Source: CAZAQV01 sp964487255
Lineage (GTDB): Bacteria; Myxococcota_A; Polyangia; Polyangiales; CAZAQV01
Assembly: GCA_964487255.1 (NCBI GenBank)
Contig: CAZAQV010000018.1
Location: 1-64,000 of the forward strand
DNA length: 64,000 nucleotides
Direction of reading: 5' to 3'
The notes under the pieces are model-generated. The model saw nothing but the letters and a program-made list of their open reading frames with translations. It had not been told where the DNA came from and made no database searches. This document shows positions 7,104-15,465 of this stretch, in pieces. Each line of letters starts with the position of its first letter. Positions within the stretch are counted from its first letter, which is position 1. Position numbers and translations under genes: made by a program.

Positions 7104-7972
7104 GGCCCCCCCAGTTGAGCGGCAGAACGTCGCTTCGCAATTTGCAGCGCCGCAACCACGTTTCCGCCCGTTGAGGAGCCGACATAAAGACCTTCCTCTT
7201 CAGCAAGGCGACAGCACATCTCTAGGCCCTCTTCGGTGCCGATTGGAAGCACACCGTCTAGCTCGGAGGGGCTGTAAATGGCAGGCACGATTGAACTTGC
7301 CATGTGCTTGAGTCCTGCAAGCCCATGCTCGCTTGTGGCTGGTTCAGCCCCGTAACAATTGATGCGGCGGTGATGCTCACGTAGCCTATGCGTGATGCCC
7401 ATCACCGTTCCGGTCGTACCGATGCCGGTGACAAAGTCAGTAAGATCATCACCTAACTGGGAAAGGATCTCTAGTCCCGTTCCCAGGTAGTGAGATCGAG
7501 GGTTCGACGGGTTACCGTACTGGTTTGGGTAGAAGTAAAGGTCCGGCTCGGCTTCCGCCATAGCCTGTACATGCAAGATCGAACCGTCGATCCCTTCTTC
7601 AGCGCTTGTGAAAACCAGTTCAGCCCCATGGGCGCGTGTGATGCTCTTGCGAGCTTCACTCACGCTCTCCGGCATGACGAGTCGTACACGGTAGCCAAGC
7701 GCTGCTCCGATCATCGAGTAAGCGATTCCCGTATTCCCGCTGGTTGCATCGATGATGATCTTTTCTCGAGTGAGCGCTCCGTTCGATTCAGCGTCGCGCA
7801 TCATCTGCAGGGCCGGCCGATCCTTCACCGAACCACACGGGTTTTGATACTCCAGTTTGAGGTAGAGTCGCACCCCCGGACAGTCGTTCTCAAGTCGATG
7901 CAAGCGAACGATCGGGGTGTTCCCGACAAGTTCAACAATATTGCTCGAGCGCATAATATTGTTTGAGCGCAT
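7076..7972 (-). CDS. cysK: Cysteine synthase (O-acetylserine sulfhydrylase-like), frameshifted at its 3' end
   Basis: A PLP-dependent beta-family enzyme expected to make cysteine from O-acetylserine and sulfide. Visible features are VELVGNTPIVRL, the PLP lysine in NPCGSVKDRPA, the substrate loop ATSGNTGIA, the phosphate-binding GIGTTGTVMG and EEEGLYVGSSTGGN. The frame shifts at a G7 tract (7106-7112, minus strand) and ends in an unrelated tail (GGPWSRSPVIE). The natural C-terminus continues in the next frame down to 6774. This could be a sequencing homopolymer error, a recent mutation or phase variation. Start taken as MRSNNIMRSSNI at 7972; an upstream ATG at 8011 is possible. Confidence 0.8.
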   Translation of the reverse strand: MRSNNIMRSSNIVELVGNTPIVRLHRLENDCPGVRLYLKLEYQNPCGSVKDRPALQMMRDAESNGALTREKIIIDATSGNTGIAYSMIGAALGYRVRLVMPESVSEARKSITRAHGAELVFTSAEEGIDGSILHVQAMAEAEPDLYFYPNQYGNPSNPRSHYLGTGLEILSQLGDDLTDFVTGIGTTGTVMGITHRLREHHRRINCYGAEPATSEHGLAGLKHMASSIVPAIYSPSELDGVLPIGTEEGLEMCCRLAEEEGLYVGSSTGGNVVAALQIAKRRSAAQLGGPWSRSPVIE

Positions 7973-7983
7973 AACCGAAGCCT

Positions 7984-8382
7984 TCAAAAGTATTGGTCGA
8001 GACTGAGGCATCTTTCGCCACTGTCATAGATCACTGTCAGGACATGCTCGCCTGGTCGTCCATCGCGCGCGACTCGTCGAGCGACAGCTACATTGGCGGC
8101 GGAGCTCATTCCGACGAGTAGGCCTTGTGTCGCGGCGAGGTGCTGGCGTTCCCCATAGGCCTCTTCGTCGCTGACGCGCACGGTCTTCGTAACGAGCGTG
8201 GCGTCGACGTCGTCTTTTGGCTCGTCACCGTCCCAATGCCTTTCGCATTCCACCTCTGACCGAGATGGAGCTGTGGTCAGTTCGACCCTGATAATCTCGA
8301 TGGCTGGATAGACTTCGCGAAGTCTGCGTCCAACCCCTGCGAGCAAGGTCGTACTCCACACCTTCCTCCTGATGGAAAACAA
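7984..8382 (-). pseudogene. Degraded second cysteine synthase (C-terminal fragment)
   Basis: This frame retains only the C-terminal third of a CysK/CBS-type enzyme: GVGRRLREVYPAIEII, VRVSDEEAY, ATQGLLVGMSSAANVAVARRVA and the terminal DSGERCLSLDQYF. The whole N-terminal domain with the PLP lysine is absent. The upstream sequence does not restore it in any frame. It sits 11 bp upstream of the other cysteine synthase on the same strand, so a tandem pair once existed and one copy decayed. Confidence 0.78.
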
Positions 8383-8511
8383 CTTCGAAATGTGGCGCTA
8401 GCGAGCTGACGATATCGTCAAACCTCTGGACAAACATGACGGGGACGACGGTCGAATGAATTGCCTGTGGGTCTTCGATGTTCGAGTGTGCTTCTGCGTT
8501 GTCATAACGGC

Positions 8512-8700
8512 CTAACCTCTGCCATGTCGTCTGACACCGTTCTGCGCTTCGCGTGCGCGTTGACTGCTCTTCGCGGCTTCTTCATCGTATCCGTGCGTAG
8601 CTTCGATGATCTCCCACGCGATGTCATCGCGGTCGTTGGCGTTGAAAGTAACTTGTAAGGACTTGTGAGCATTAGCACCCGTTACCTTGGTGTGACGCAT
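8512..8700 (-). CDS. Possible small protein of unknown function
   Basis: An open frame of ~62 codons begins inside the 22-bp tandem repeat and reads KVTGANAHKSLQVTFNANDRDDIAWEIIEATHGYDEEAAKSS..., ending in an Arg-rich tail. The central part looks protein-like, but no family is recognised and no good ribosome site is visible. The region between 8440 and 8857 otherwise holds only the tandem repeat. It may be debris of the adjacent decayed genes. Confidence 0.25.
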   Translation of the reverse strand: MRHTKVTGANAHKSLQVTFNANDRDDIAWEIIEATHGYDEEAAKSSQRAREAQNGVRRHGRG

Positions 8701-8776
8701 GCGCAGTCCCGGTGTGACGCATGCGCAGTCCCGGTGTGACGCATGCGCAGTCCCGGTGTGACGCATGCGCAGTCCC
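8689..8776. repeat. 22-bp tandem repeat, four units
   Basis: The unit GGTGTGACGCATGCGCAGTCCC occurs four times head to tail at 8689, 8711, 8733 and 8755, apart from a T/C change at the boundary bases. Each unit contains the palindrome GCATGC. It lies ~80 bp upstream of the large surface-protein gene. Function is unknown: it may be a regulator array or a simple variable-number tandem repeat. Confidence 0.92.
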
Positions 8777-8857
8777 GCTGCCCTGATCGCTGAGGGTGGA
8801 TTGTGCGAACCAGGAACAAGCGCTAGCTAAATTCAGCAAATTCAGTAGCGTTCCTGG

Positions 8858-11851
8858 ATGACGCCAAAACGAGTCCTAAGCACCCTCTGTGTATTCGCGG
8901 CGCTTTGCTCACCCAAAGTCGTGACTGCGCAGACGTTTCCCAGCGATTACAAAACGATCACCTGTGACGGAATGGCTTCGACCGATGACCTCGTCGACGA
9001 GAACCAAGGACAGCTCAATATCGTCGGTGAGGCAGGGACTCCGGCCTACTATTACCAGACAGACGGTGAGTTTATTTACTTTCGTATGCGTGTCGATGAG
9101 AGCCCGATCGGCATGGGCGGGCAAGGCAAGTTCCAGCAGTTTAGCTGGTCGTTCGGGGTCGACACCGACGGCAACACCGCAAATGGCTATGAAGTTTTGA
9201 TTATCCTCGATGGTCTCAACGAGGTGGTTAAGGTTGTTGACTTTACGGCTCCTGACCCCGATTTCGAGTATTCGACGGCGACCCATGCCAAGGTCGACCA
9301 AGCGGGCACATCGCTCAACGGCACCACGGACTATTTCATCGAAGTTGCCGTCCCTTTTGCAGACCTCAACTCGCTCGGCGTTACTGGCGAGATGGTCATC
9401 TGGGGCGGCTCCGCTTCCAACTCGAGTGGCGACCAAAAAGACCTCGTGTGCTTCAACGGAACACCGGGCACATTGGCTGAGGTGCCGGTCGATCCAGTCC
9501 TTGTACCGACCGTTTGCAGCATGAGCGATGAGTGCCCGATGGTCGAACCCGTTTGTGACACACAGAGCGGGCTATGCGTGCAGTGCATTGTCGGTGGAGA
9601 CTGCACCGGAGGACAAGCGTGCGTTTCGAATCAATGCGTCGCGGCTGGCTGCGGTGACGGCAACGTCGACAACGGCGAGTCCTGTGACGATGGCGATGCT
9701 GACGACACCAATGCATGTAACAACAGTTGCAAGGTCAACACTGGGTTCATGATGTGTTTGGCAGCAGTTGACTGCGCTGACCCCGATGCGTCGTGCGTGG
9801 GTGGGACTTGCGTACTTCAAGTCGGGGAAAGCCTTTGTACCAGCGATGCGGGTTGTGAGGGGAATGTCAGCTGTGGACCGAGTGGCGTTTGTGGCGAAAC
9901 GGGCGCAAGTTGCAGCGCGAACGATCAATGCTTGGGCACCTGCATTGCCGGCAGTTGTGCGGTGACAAGCGGTTTGGGTGGCGACTGCGACACGCTCGAC
10001 GACGACGACTGTACGGGCGCGGTCAACTGCAATGCGGCTGGCATCTGCGGTGGCGACACAGCAGTGTGCGCGCAACCCGATGAGTGCGTCAGTGGCAACT
10101 GCGCTGCCCTTGTTTGTGCCCCGTCCGTCCTGTGCGGCAATGGCTCGATCGATGGCGATGAAGCCTGCGACGATGGTGACAACGACGACACCAATGACTG
10201 CAACAACAGCTGTAAGCTGAACCTGGGCGCTTCGGGTTGTAACGACGATAGCGATTGTGTCGGCGACATAGGTTGTGGCGAAGGTGGCGTTTGTGGCGCA
10301 AACACCGCGCTGTGCGCTTCAAATGATCAGTGCGTCGAGACGTGCATCGGCGCGACTTGCGCTGCGCCGCCTGATGTTGGCGGCACTTGCGATGCGGGAG
10401 AGAACGATGATTGTGCCGGGGCGATTGCATGCAGTAGCAACGGCATCTGCGGAGGCGACGGGGCTGTCTGTTCGACAAATCTTCAGTGCACCAACACCTG
10501 CGTCTCGAACACCTGTGCCACGCGAAGCGATCCGGGTGGCTCTTGTGACGTGGGCGATGCTGCAGATTGCTCCGCGAACGTCGACTGTGATGCCAATGGT
10601 GTTTGCGGCGGAAACGGCGCTGACTGCACGGACAACGTCCAGTGTGTCGTGACGTGTCTCGCGGGCACCTGTGCCGACGAAGCAAGCGCGGGCGAGGCTT
10701 GCGATGCTGGCGACAACGACGACTGCGTGGATATGGATGCGGTTTGCAACCAAAGCACTTGCCAGTTCCCTGACGGAACGGGTTCTTGCACAGGCGATAA
10801 TCAAACGCAGGTTTGCATCAGCGGTATGTGCGCAGCCGGCATATGCGACGGAACCTGCGGGGACTCGACGCTCGATGATGGCGAAGCTTGCGATGCGGGT
10901 GGTGCGAACGGTCCTTATCCTGCGGTATGTTCTGTGCGCTGCCGCTTCAATGCTGGTCAGGCTTGCGCCGATTCGGCAACGTGTGAAGAAGGACTAGTAT
11001 GTTCGGTCACATCATCGTGTACGCAAGACCGGGATGCTGATGGCGTGGCCGACACAGACGACCTCGATGATGACAATGACGGTATCGCAGATGTAGACGA
11101 ATCCGACGGAAATGACCCGAGCCAAGATAGCGACTCTGACGGCTTACTCGATTTTCAAGATCCCGACGCAGAAGGGTTCGTCGATGCGAACAGTGACGGT
11201 ACCGACGACCGCTACGATTTCGATAGCGATGGCGTACCCAACCACCTCGACCTCGACAGCGATGCCGATACCGTGTTCGACTTGGTTGAAGGCGGCGGAA
11301 AGGACGAAGACGGCGATGGCCGCGTGGACAGCTGCGTAGATGAGAACGCGAACGGAAGTTGCGACATGCTTGAAGCAGTGCCGCTTCCGCTGCCCAATAC
11401 CGATGGCGCAGACGGTCCAGACTTCCTTGATCCGGACGACGACAATGACGGTATCTCGACACTCCTCGAGGTGACGGATGCTGCCGTCTATGGCACCGAC
11501 GTCGATACTGACGGCGTTCCCAACTGGCTCGACCTCGATTCAGATGGAGACGGCGAGTCTGACATGGACGAAGGGCGTGGCGACGACGACAGTGACGGCA
11601 TCCCGAACTATCTCGACGCCGACATGGTGAGCATGCCGGACGGTGGCATGGTCATGGATGGTGGCGTGCCTGATGCGATCGTGACTCCCGATGGTTCGAG
11701 CCCAGGCACGGGGGGCGGCAAGCTGCCTCGCTTTGACGGCGAGGTCTCGGGTGGGGCCTTGGGTTGCGCCGTATCGCCGCTTCGAGGCGCCGGAGGGCTA
11801 CTCGTCTTGGTGCTTGCGGTCGGTCTCATCGTGCGGCGGCGTCGCGGGTAG
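8858..11851 (+). CDS. Large cysteine-rich surface protein with DUF4215 and TSP3 repeats and a Myxo-CTERM-like anchor
   Basis: A 997-aa secreted protein. A signal peptide (to ~25, VVTAQ) leads into a ~185-residue beta-sandwich-like domain with no known name. Residues ~210-720 are Cys-rich repeats: several DUF4215-type CGDGxxDxGExCDDG motifs alternate with shorter CSANDQCLGTCIAGSC units. Residues ~720-930 are thrombospondin-type-3-like calcium-binding repeats (DADGVADTDDLDDDNDGIAD). The tail is a cysteine (GALGC), a hydrophobic segment and an RRRRG end, matching the Myxo-CTERM sorting pattern that implies processing and surface anchoring. A 22-bp tandem repeat precedes the gene. Confidence 0.93.
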   Translation: MTPKRVLSTLCVFAALCSPKVVTAQTFPSDYKTITCDGMASTDDLVDENQGQLNIVGEAGTPAYYYQTDGEFIYFRMRVDESPIGMGGQGKFQQFSWSFGVDTDGNTANGYEVLIILDGLNEVVKVVDFTAPDPDFEYSTATHAKVDQAGTSLNGTTDYFIEVAVPFADLNSLGVTGEMVIWGGSASNSSGDQKDLVCFNGTPGTLAEVPVDPVLVPTVCSMSDECPMVEPVCDTQSGLCVQCIVGGDCTGGQACVSNQCVAAGCGDGNVDNGESCDDGDADDTNACNNSCKVNTGFMMCLAAVDCADPDASCVGGTCVLQVGESLCTSDAGCEGNVSCGPSGVCGETGASCSANDQCLGTCIAGSCAVTSGLGGDCDTLDDDDCTGAVNCNAAGICGGDTAVCAQPDECVSGNCAALVCAPSVLCGNGSIDGDEACDDGDNDDTNDCNNSCKLNLGASGCNDDSDCVGDIGCGEGGVCGANTALCASNDQCVETCIGATCAAPPDVGGTCDAGENDDCAGAIACSSNGICGGDGAVCSTNLQCTNTCVSNTCATRSDPGGSCDVGDAADCSANVDCDANGVCGGNGADCTDNVQCVVTCLAGTCADEASAGEACDAGDNDDCVDMDAVCNQSTCQFPDGTGSCTGDNQTQVCISGMCAAGICDGTCGDSTLDDGEACDAGGANGPYPAVCSVRCRFNAGQACADSATCEEGLVCSVTSSCTQDRDADGVADTDDLDDDNDGIADVDESDGNDPSQDSDSDGLLDFQDPDAEGFVDANSDGTDDRYDFDSDGVPNHLDLDSDADTVFDLVEGGGKDEDGDGRVDSCVDENANGSCDMLEAVPLPLPNTDGADGPDFLDPDDDNDGISTLLEVTDAAVYGTDVDTDGVPNWLDLDSDGDGESDMDEGRGDDDSDGIPNYLDADMVSMPDGGMVMDGGVPDAIVTPDGSSPGTGGGKLPRFDGEVSGGALGCAVSPLRGAGGLLVLVLAVGLIVRRRRG

Positions 11852-11979
11852 GCTCATCGCTCAAGCCACCTGGTGAGCACGAGCGGCCTCTGCTTGTCGA
11901 TGCCGCCGCGTCATGGCTTGCTGCAGTTGTTCTGGATTGGCGGCCACGAGAGTGTTACCGATCGGCAGAGCATTTTGGA

Positions 11980-12891
11980 ATGGACGAGCTGATCAAACCA
12001 GTTTTGAAGAAACTCCAGGCGTGGGGTGAAGGGCTGATCTCGATGCTGCCGAACGTGATTGTGGCAGGTCTCGTCCTTGTATTTTTCTGGTTCGTCGCAA
12101 AAGGGGTGTCCAAGGTTGCGTCTCGGGCGATGCACAAGATGCACGTCCATGATGCGGCGCGCAGCTTGATTCTGGCGTTCATCCGCATTGCCGTGATGTT
12201 CGCCGGCACGATGGTCGCGCTCGGCGTGCTCAATCTCGACCGAGCGCTTGCGTCAATCCTTGCCGGAGCAGGCATTGTGGGGCTTGCGCTCGGTTTTGCC
12301 TTCCAAGACTTGGCTGCGAACCTGATCTCGGGCGTTGGTCTCGCGATTCACAAGCGTTTGCCTTTTCAGATCAACGATGTGATCGAGACAAACGAAGTCC
12401 TAGGCACGGTTCGGGACATCAATCTGCGCACGACGATGATCGAGACCTTTGACGGCAAGACGGTTATCTTGCCCAACAAGCAGATTTACCAAGAAAAGCT
12501 TACGAACTACACGCTCAATGGACGCATACGTCTGGACTTGAAGTGCGGTGTCTCTTATGGGGATGACTTGGCGAAGGTAACCGACGTTGCTAAGGGCGCG
12601 ATGGAGGCAGTCGAGGGGCGGGATTCGACTCGCGACGTCAAGGTCTTCTTCGAGGGCTTTGGTGACAGTTCCATCAACTTCACGGCGATGGTTTGGTTGA
12701 AATATGGAAACCATGCTGATTACCTAACGGTCCAGCACAACGCTATCCTGGCGCTCAAGTCCGCATTCGATGAGGCGAACGTGACGATTCCGTTTCCGAT
12801 TCGGACTCTCGACTTTGGCATCAAGGGTGGCGAGCGCCTGGCGGAAGTGGTTCAGGGAACGACGCTTTCCGCGAAGCATTCAACAAACTGA
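11980..12891 (+). CDS. mscS: Small-conductance mechanosensitive channel, MscS family (copy 2)
   Basis: A 303-aa paralogue of the channel at 3206. The ATG at 11980 is chosen because MDELIKPVLKKLQAW aligns with the start of copy 1; longer frames add ~70 Arg-rich residues with no membrane character. The pore helix (SILAGAGIVGLALGFAFQD...NLISG) is identical to copy 1. The beta-domain TFDGKTVILPNK and the terminal FGIKGGERLA are conserved. Sequence drift in the second half suggests an old duplication. It lies between the large surface protein and tonB and is convergent with tonB. Confidence 0.95.
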   Translation: MDELIKPVLKKLQAWGEGLISMLPNVIVAGLVLVFFWFVAKGVSKVASRAMHKMHVHDAARSLILAFIRIAVMFAGTMVALGVLNLDRALASILAGAGIVGLALGFAFQDLAANLISGVGLAIHKRLPFQINDVIETNEVLGTVRDINLRTTMIETFDGKTVILPNKQIYQEKLTNYTLNGRIRLDLKCGVSYGDDLAKVTDVAKGAMEAVEGRDSTRDVKVFFEGFGDSSINFTAMVWLKYGNHADYLTVQHNAILALKSAFDEANVTIPFPIRTLDFGIKGGERLAEVVQGTTLSAKHSTN

Positions 12892-12954
12892 GTAGCAACG
12901 CGAACGCAACAGCTTTGGCCGACTTGTGGCAGTGCGATCCGCCGCGTTTGACAG

Positions 12955-13782
12955 CTAGCGAATTCGGTAGGCGATTGGTATCGTCAGAGGCTTGCCCATG
13001 CTCAGAAACTCGCGAGGGGGCGAGGGCAGATCGCCAATGGCCAGTACAGCCTCAACGGCCGCTTCATCGAGCGTGTCGTGCCCTGACGCACGGGACGCGC
13101 GCACGTTGGTGACGCGTCCGTTGGCCGAGACGTCCATTGCAACGAAGACATTTCCTTGTAGCCGCATACGCTGCGCTGCGCGCGGGTAGTCACGAATGGC
13201 GCGTAGCTGCACAGCCCGCTGCACCTTCTTCATCCAGGCACGAATCACGACACGGGGGTCGACCTTTTGTTGATCGCCGTCACCGAGGCCGGCGGGCCCG
13301 GTCGAGGCGTCTTCCGACACGTGCACATCGTCGTTACTGACGACGACGGACGAGTCTTCCTCACTCTCTTCAACACCCGCATCGTCGATACTTGGAACGA
13401 CGTGTTCTGCCACGGAAGGGGTGCGTTCGTCGACTTGCTTCGTGAGCGCGGTGACGGCTGCGCGCTTCACCCGGTTTGCTGTGTTAGGAGGCTTGGGGGG
13501 CGGCTGTGTTTTGGTCTTAATGGACGCAACCTTGGGTGGAACCTCTTCTGGGATGACTGCGGCTTCCGGTGCGCGGACAATGTCAGGCTCGCTCTGCACC
13601 GCGATCTCGATCCACGTCGGTTCGCTTTGCTCAGTGACCCCAGCCCCACTGCTGACCGAGGCGGCGATGCCGTAGAGCAAACCGTGCGAGACGACCGAGC
13701 CGATCAGAAAGAGAGCACTGGCGCCCGCGCCTTCTTGTCGTCGAGAAGCGATTCGTCGCAAGGTTCGGGTGGGTGAAAGCAT
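12955..13782 (-). CDS. tonB: TonB-family energy transducer
   Basis: A 275-aa periplasm-spanning protein that couples the inner-membrane proton force to outer-membrane receptors. It has one N-terminal membrane helix (about 22-42), a Pro/Lys-rich and then acidic periplasmic spacer (PPPKPPN at ~92), and a C-terminal TonB domain (about 190-275) with QLRAIRDYPRAAQRMRLQGNVFVAMDV...DEAAVEAV. The gene is divergent from the DUF4856/imelysin/HTTM/TonB-receptor operon. A Fur-box-like palindrome lies between them, so it likely powers that receptor under iron limitation. No exbB/exbD is adjacent. Confidence 0.93.
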   Translation of the reverse strand: MLSPTRTLRRIASRRQEGAGASALFLIGSVVSHGLLYGIAASVSSGAGVTEQSEPTWIEIAVQSEPDIVRAPEAAVIPEEVPPKVASIKTKTQPPPKPPNTANRVKRAAVTALTKQVDERTPSVAEHVVPSIDDAGVEESEEDSSVVVSNDDVHVSEDASTGPAGLGDGDQQKVDPRVVIRAWMKKVQRAVQLRAIRDYPRAAQRMRLQGNVFVAMDVSANGRVTNVRASRASGHDTLDEAAVEAVLAIGDLPSPPREFLSMGKPLTIPIAYRIR

Positions 13783-13826
13783 CAGATTCAGGAGAGGCTA
13801 GGGCCAACCCCGTACAGCAAGTATAC

Positions 13827-13845
13827 GAAAGTGAAAATCACTTTC
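13827..13845. promoter_or_regulatory. Fur-box-like palindrome between tonB and the iron-uptake operon
   Basis: GAAAGTGAAAATCACTTTC is a 19-bp inverted repeat with eight of nine arm positions pairing. Length, AT-rich core and spacing match the classical Fur box. It sits in the divergent promoter region, 45 bp from the tonB start. Identity of the bound regulator is inferred from motif and gene content. Confidence 0.75.
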
Positions 13846-13917
13846 AATAAGAAAAGTGTACACACCTCAGTTTTCCGCAATTGAGGGTTGCGAGAGGCCC
13901 CGAGATTGGCTACTAAG

Positions 13918-15465
13918 ATGAAAATGAAAGTCGTTTTCAACAAGAGTGTTTTGTTTTTCTTCGTTATTTTAATGGTTTTTGGCTGCGGCGATGATGAAAA
14001 CCCATTCGGACGTACGGATTCAGGTGCGGATGGGGGGGGCGATGCGCGCGCGGATGCGGAAACAGACGCGGGTCATGACGGCTCGACGGTTCCCGATGGC
14101 TCATTGAACGAGCCGCCAACAACCTATACGTTTGCGAGCCGCTTCAACGCTGAGGCGAGCGGTGTGAACCACACCGGGCAAACGACTCGGCAGATCTTGA
14201 TCATCGACCTCGTCGGCCTCATGGAGTCGCTCGCGGAGGGCGTGGTCGGTGGTTCGGTCGATCCATCAACGGTCGACGAGGAGGGCGAGGTTGTCGCGAT
14301 GCTCAACGGAATATTCCGTGCTGGCTCAACCGACCTAGGCTCACGCGCGCTGCCCGCGCTCACCGGCGACGGTCTTCCGCTCTGCCAGAAAAGCTACGAA
14401 GAGCTGGGGAATGCGAACCTCGTCGACAAGCTCGCCGGACAAGATGACGTTACAGACTACAAGGACTGGGACGGTGACGACGAAGGCAGCGCAGGTGCAG
14501 CCTTTGAAGGAGTTTCGGACATCGCGACGCCGTTGGACTACATGGATGCACTTTTTGCAGCGTTCGAGACCAATGTTCGGGCTTGCGCGCTCGACGCAGA
14601 GCAGTGTCCGACCGATCGCCCACTTTACGTAACCGAAAAGGGGCAGCACCTAGCGGAGCTCGCAGAAAAATTCCTTATGGGCGCTGTCAGCTTCAGCCAG
14701 GCGACCGATGACTATCTCGACGATGCGACCGACGGCAAAGGCCTGCTGACGGACAACAGCGAGCCCCGCGAGCAAGGCGCCGAATCGAGTGTGCTCGAGC
14801 ACGCATGGGATGAAGGCTTTGGTTATTTCGGTGCGGCGGCCGACTATGGCGACTACACCGACGATGAGATTCGTGGCGCGGGCGGGCGCGAAGGCTATTC
14901 CAGTGGCTTTCACGATACCGACGGCGATGGGTGTATCGACGTCTTTAGCGAGTACAATTTTGCGGCTGCGAAATATGCCGCTCGCCGAGATGCGAACTCG
15001 GCAACGGGTACCGACTTCACCAAGACGGCATTCGATGCGTTCGTGCGAGGGCGATGGCTGATCACGTTGGCAGACGGTGCGCTTGACGAATCGCAAATGA
15101 ATGATCTGAAGGCGCAGCGCGACCAGGCAGTTGCCACGTATGAAAAGGTTCACGCCGCAAACTCGATTCATTACGCAAACGCGCTTCGCGCTGACATTGA
15201 AACTTGTGGCACGGACGCCTACTCATTTGAGAGCCAAGCGGGGCACTGGAGCGAGCTGAAGGGCTTTGCGCTTTCGCTACAGTTCAACCCGCGCTCGCCT
15301 TGGAACGATGCGGCAAATGACTTTGCAGCTCTGCACGACCTGATCGGCGACGCCCCTGTTACATGCGATGCCGACCTCGAAGCGCGTGCTTCGCAAATCG
15401 ACGCTGCCGTTAGCGCGTTGCAAAAAGCATATGCGTTTGACGCGAGCGACGTGCAGGGATGGTAG
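13918..15465 (+). CDS. DUF4856 (imelysin-like) lipoprotein
   Basis: A ~515-aa lipoprotein from the ATG at 13918: a hydrophobic signal with lipobox (MVFGC), then an Asp/Gly-rich stalk. The body (about 75-515) matches the DUF4856 pattern as I know it, with KGQHLAELAEKFLMGAVSF, EHAWDEGFGYFGA and FVRGRWLI. This family is related to imelysins and found in iron-linked loci. It is the first gene of a run with an imelysin-like lipoprotein, an HTTM protein and a TonB receptor. Its first codons overlap a second Fur-like palindrome. A TTG at 13888 is a weaker alternative start. Confidence 0.82.
   Translation: MKMKVVFNKSVLFFFVILMVFGCGDDENPFGRTDSGADGGGDARADAETDAGHDGSTVPDGSLNEPPTTYTFASRFNAEASGVNHTGQTTRQILIIDLVGLMESLAEGVVGGSVDPSTVDEEGEVVAMLNGIFRAGSTDLGSRALPALTGDGLPLCQKSYEELGNANLVDKLAGQDDVTDYKDWDGDDEGSAGAAFEGVSDIATPLDYMDALFAAFETNVRACALDAEQCPTDRPLYVTEKGQHLAELAEKFLMGAVSFSQATDDYLDDATDGKGLLTDNSEPREQGAESSVLEHAWDEGFGYFGAAADYGDYTDDEIRGAGGREGYSSGFHDTDGDGCIDVFSEYNFAAAKYAARRDANSATGTDFTKTAFDAFVRGRWLITLADGALDESQMNDLKAQRDQAVATYEKVHAANSIHYANALRADIETCGTDAYSFESQAGHWSELKGFALSLQFNPRSPWNDAANDFAALHDLIGDAPVTCDADLEARASQIDAAVSALQKAYAFDASDVQGW
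13919..13939. promoter_or_regulatory. Second Fur-like palindrome overlapping the DUF4856 start codon
   Basis: TGAAAATGAAAGTCGTTTTCA shows eight of ten pairing positions and the TGAAAA/TTTTCA ends of Fur sites. It covers the start codon and first six codons of the DUF4856 gene. A bound repressor could block elongation or initiation. It may also be coincidence imposed by the Lys/Phe-rich signal peptide. Confidence 0.5.

Noticed and set aside
8571..8634. GCTCTTCGCGGCTT...GTCATCGCGG as another palindromic element copy
   Set aside because: The ends fit loosely but the region between has no clear stem with a 5-nt loop, so the likeness may be chance.
8689..8776. CRISPR array
   Set aside because: The four 22-bp units abut without spacers, so it is a simple tandem repeat; no cas gene is present.
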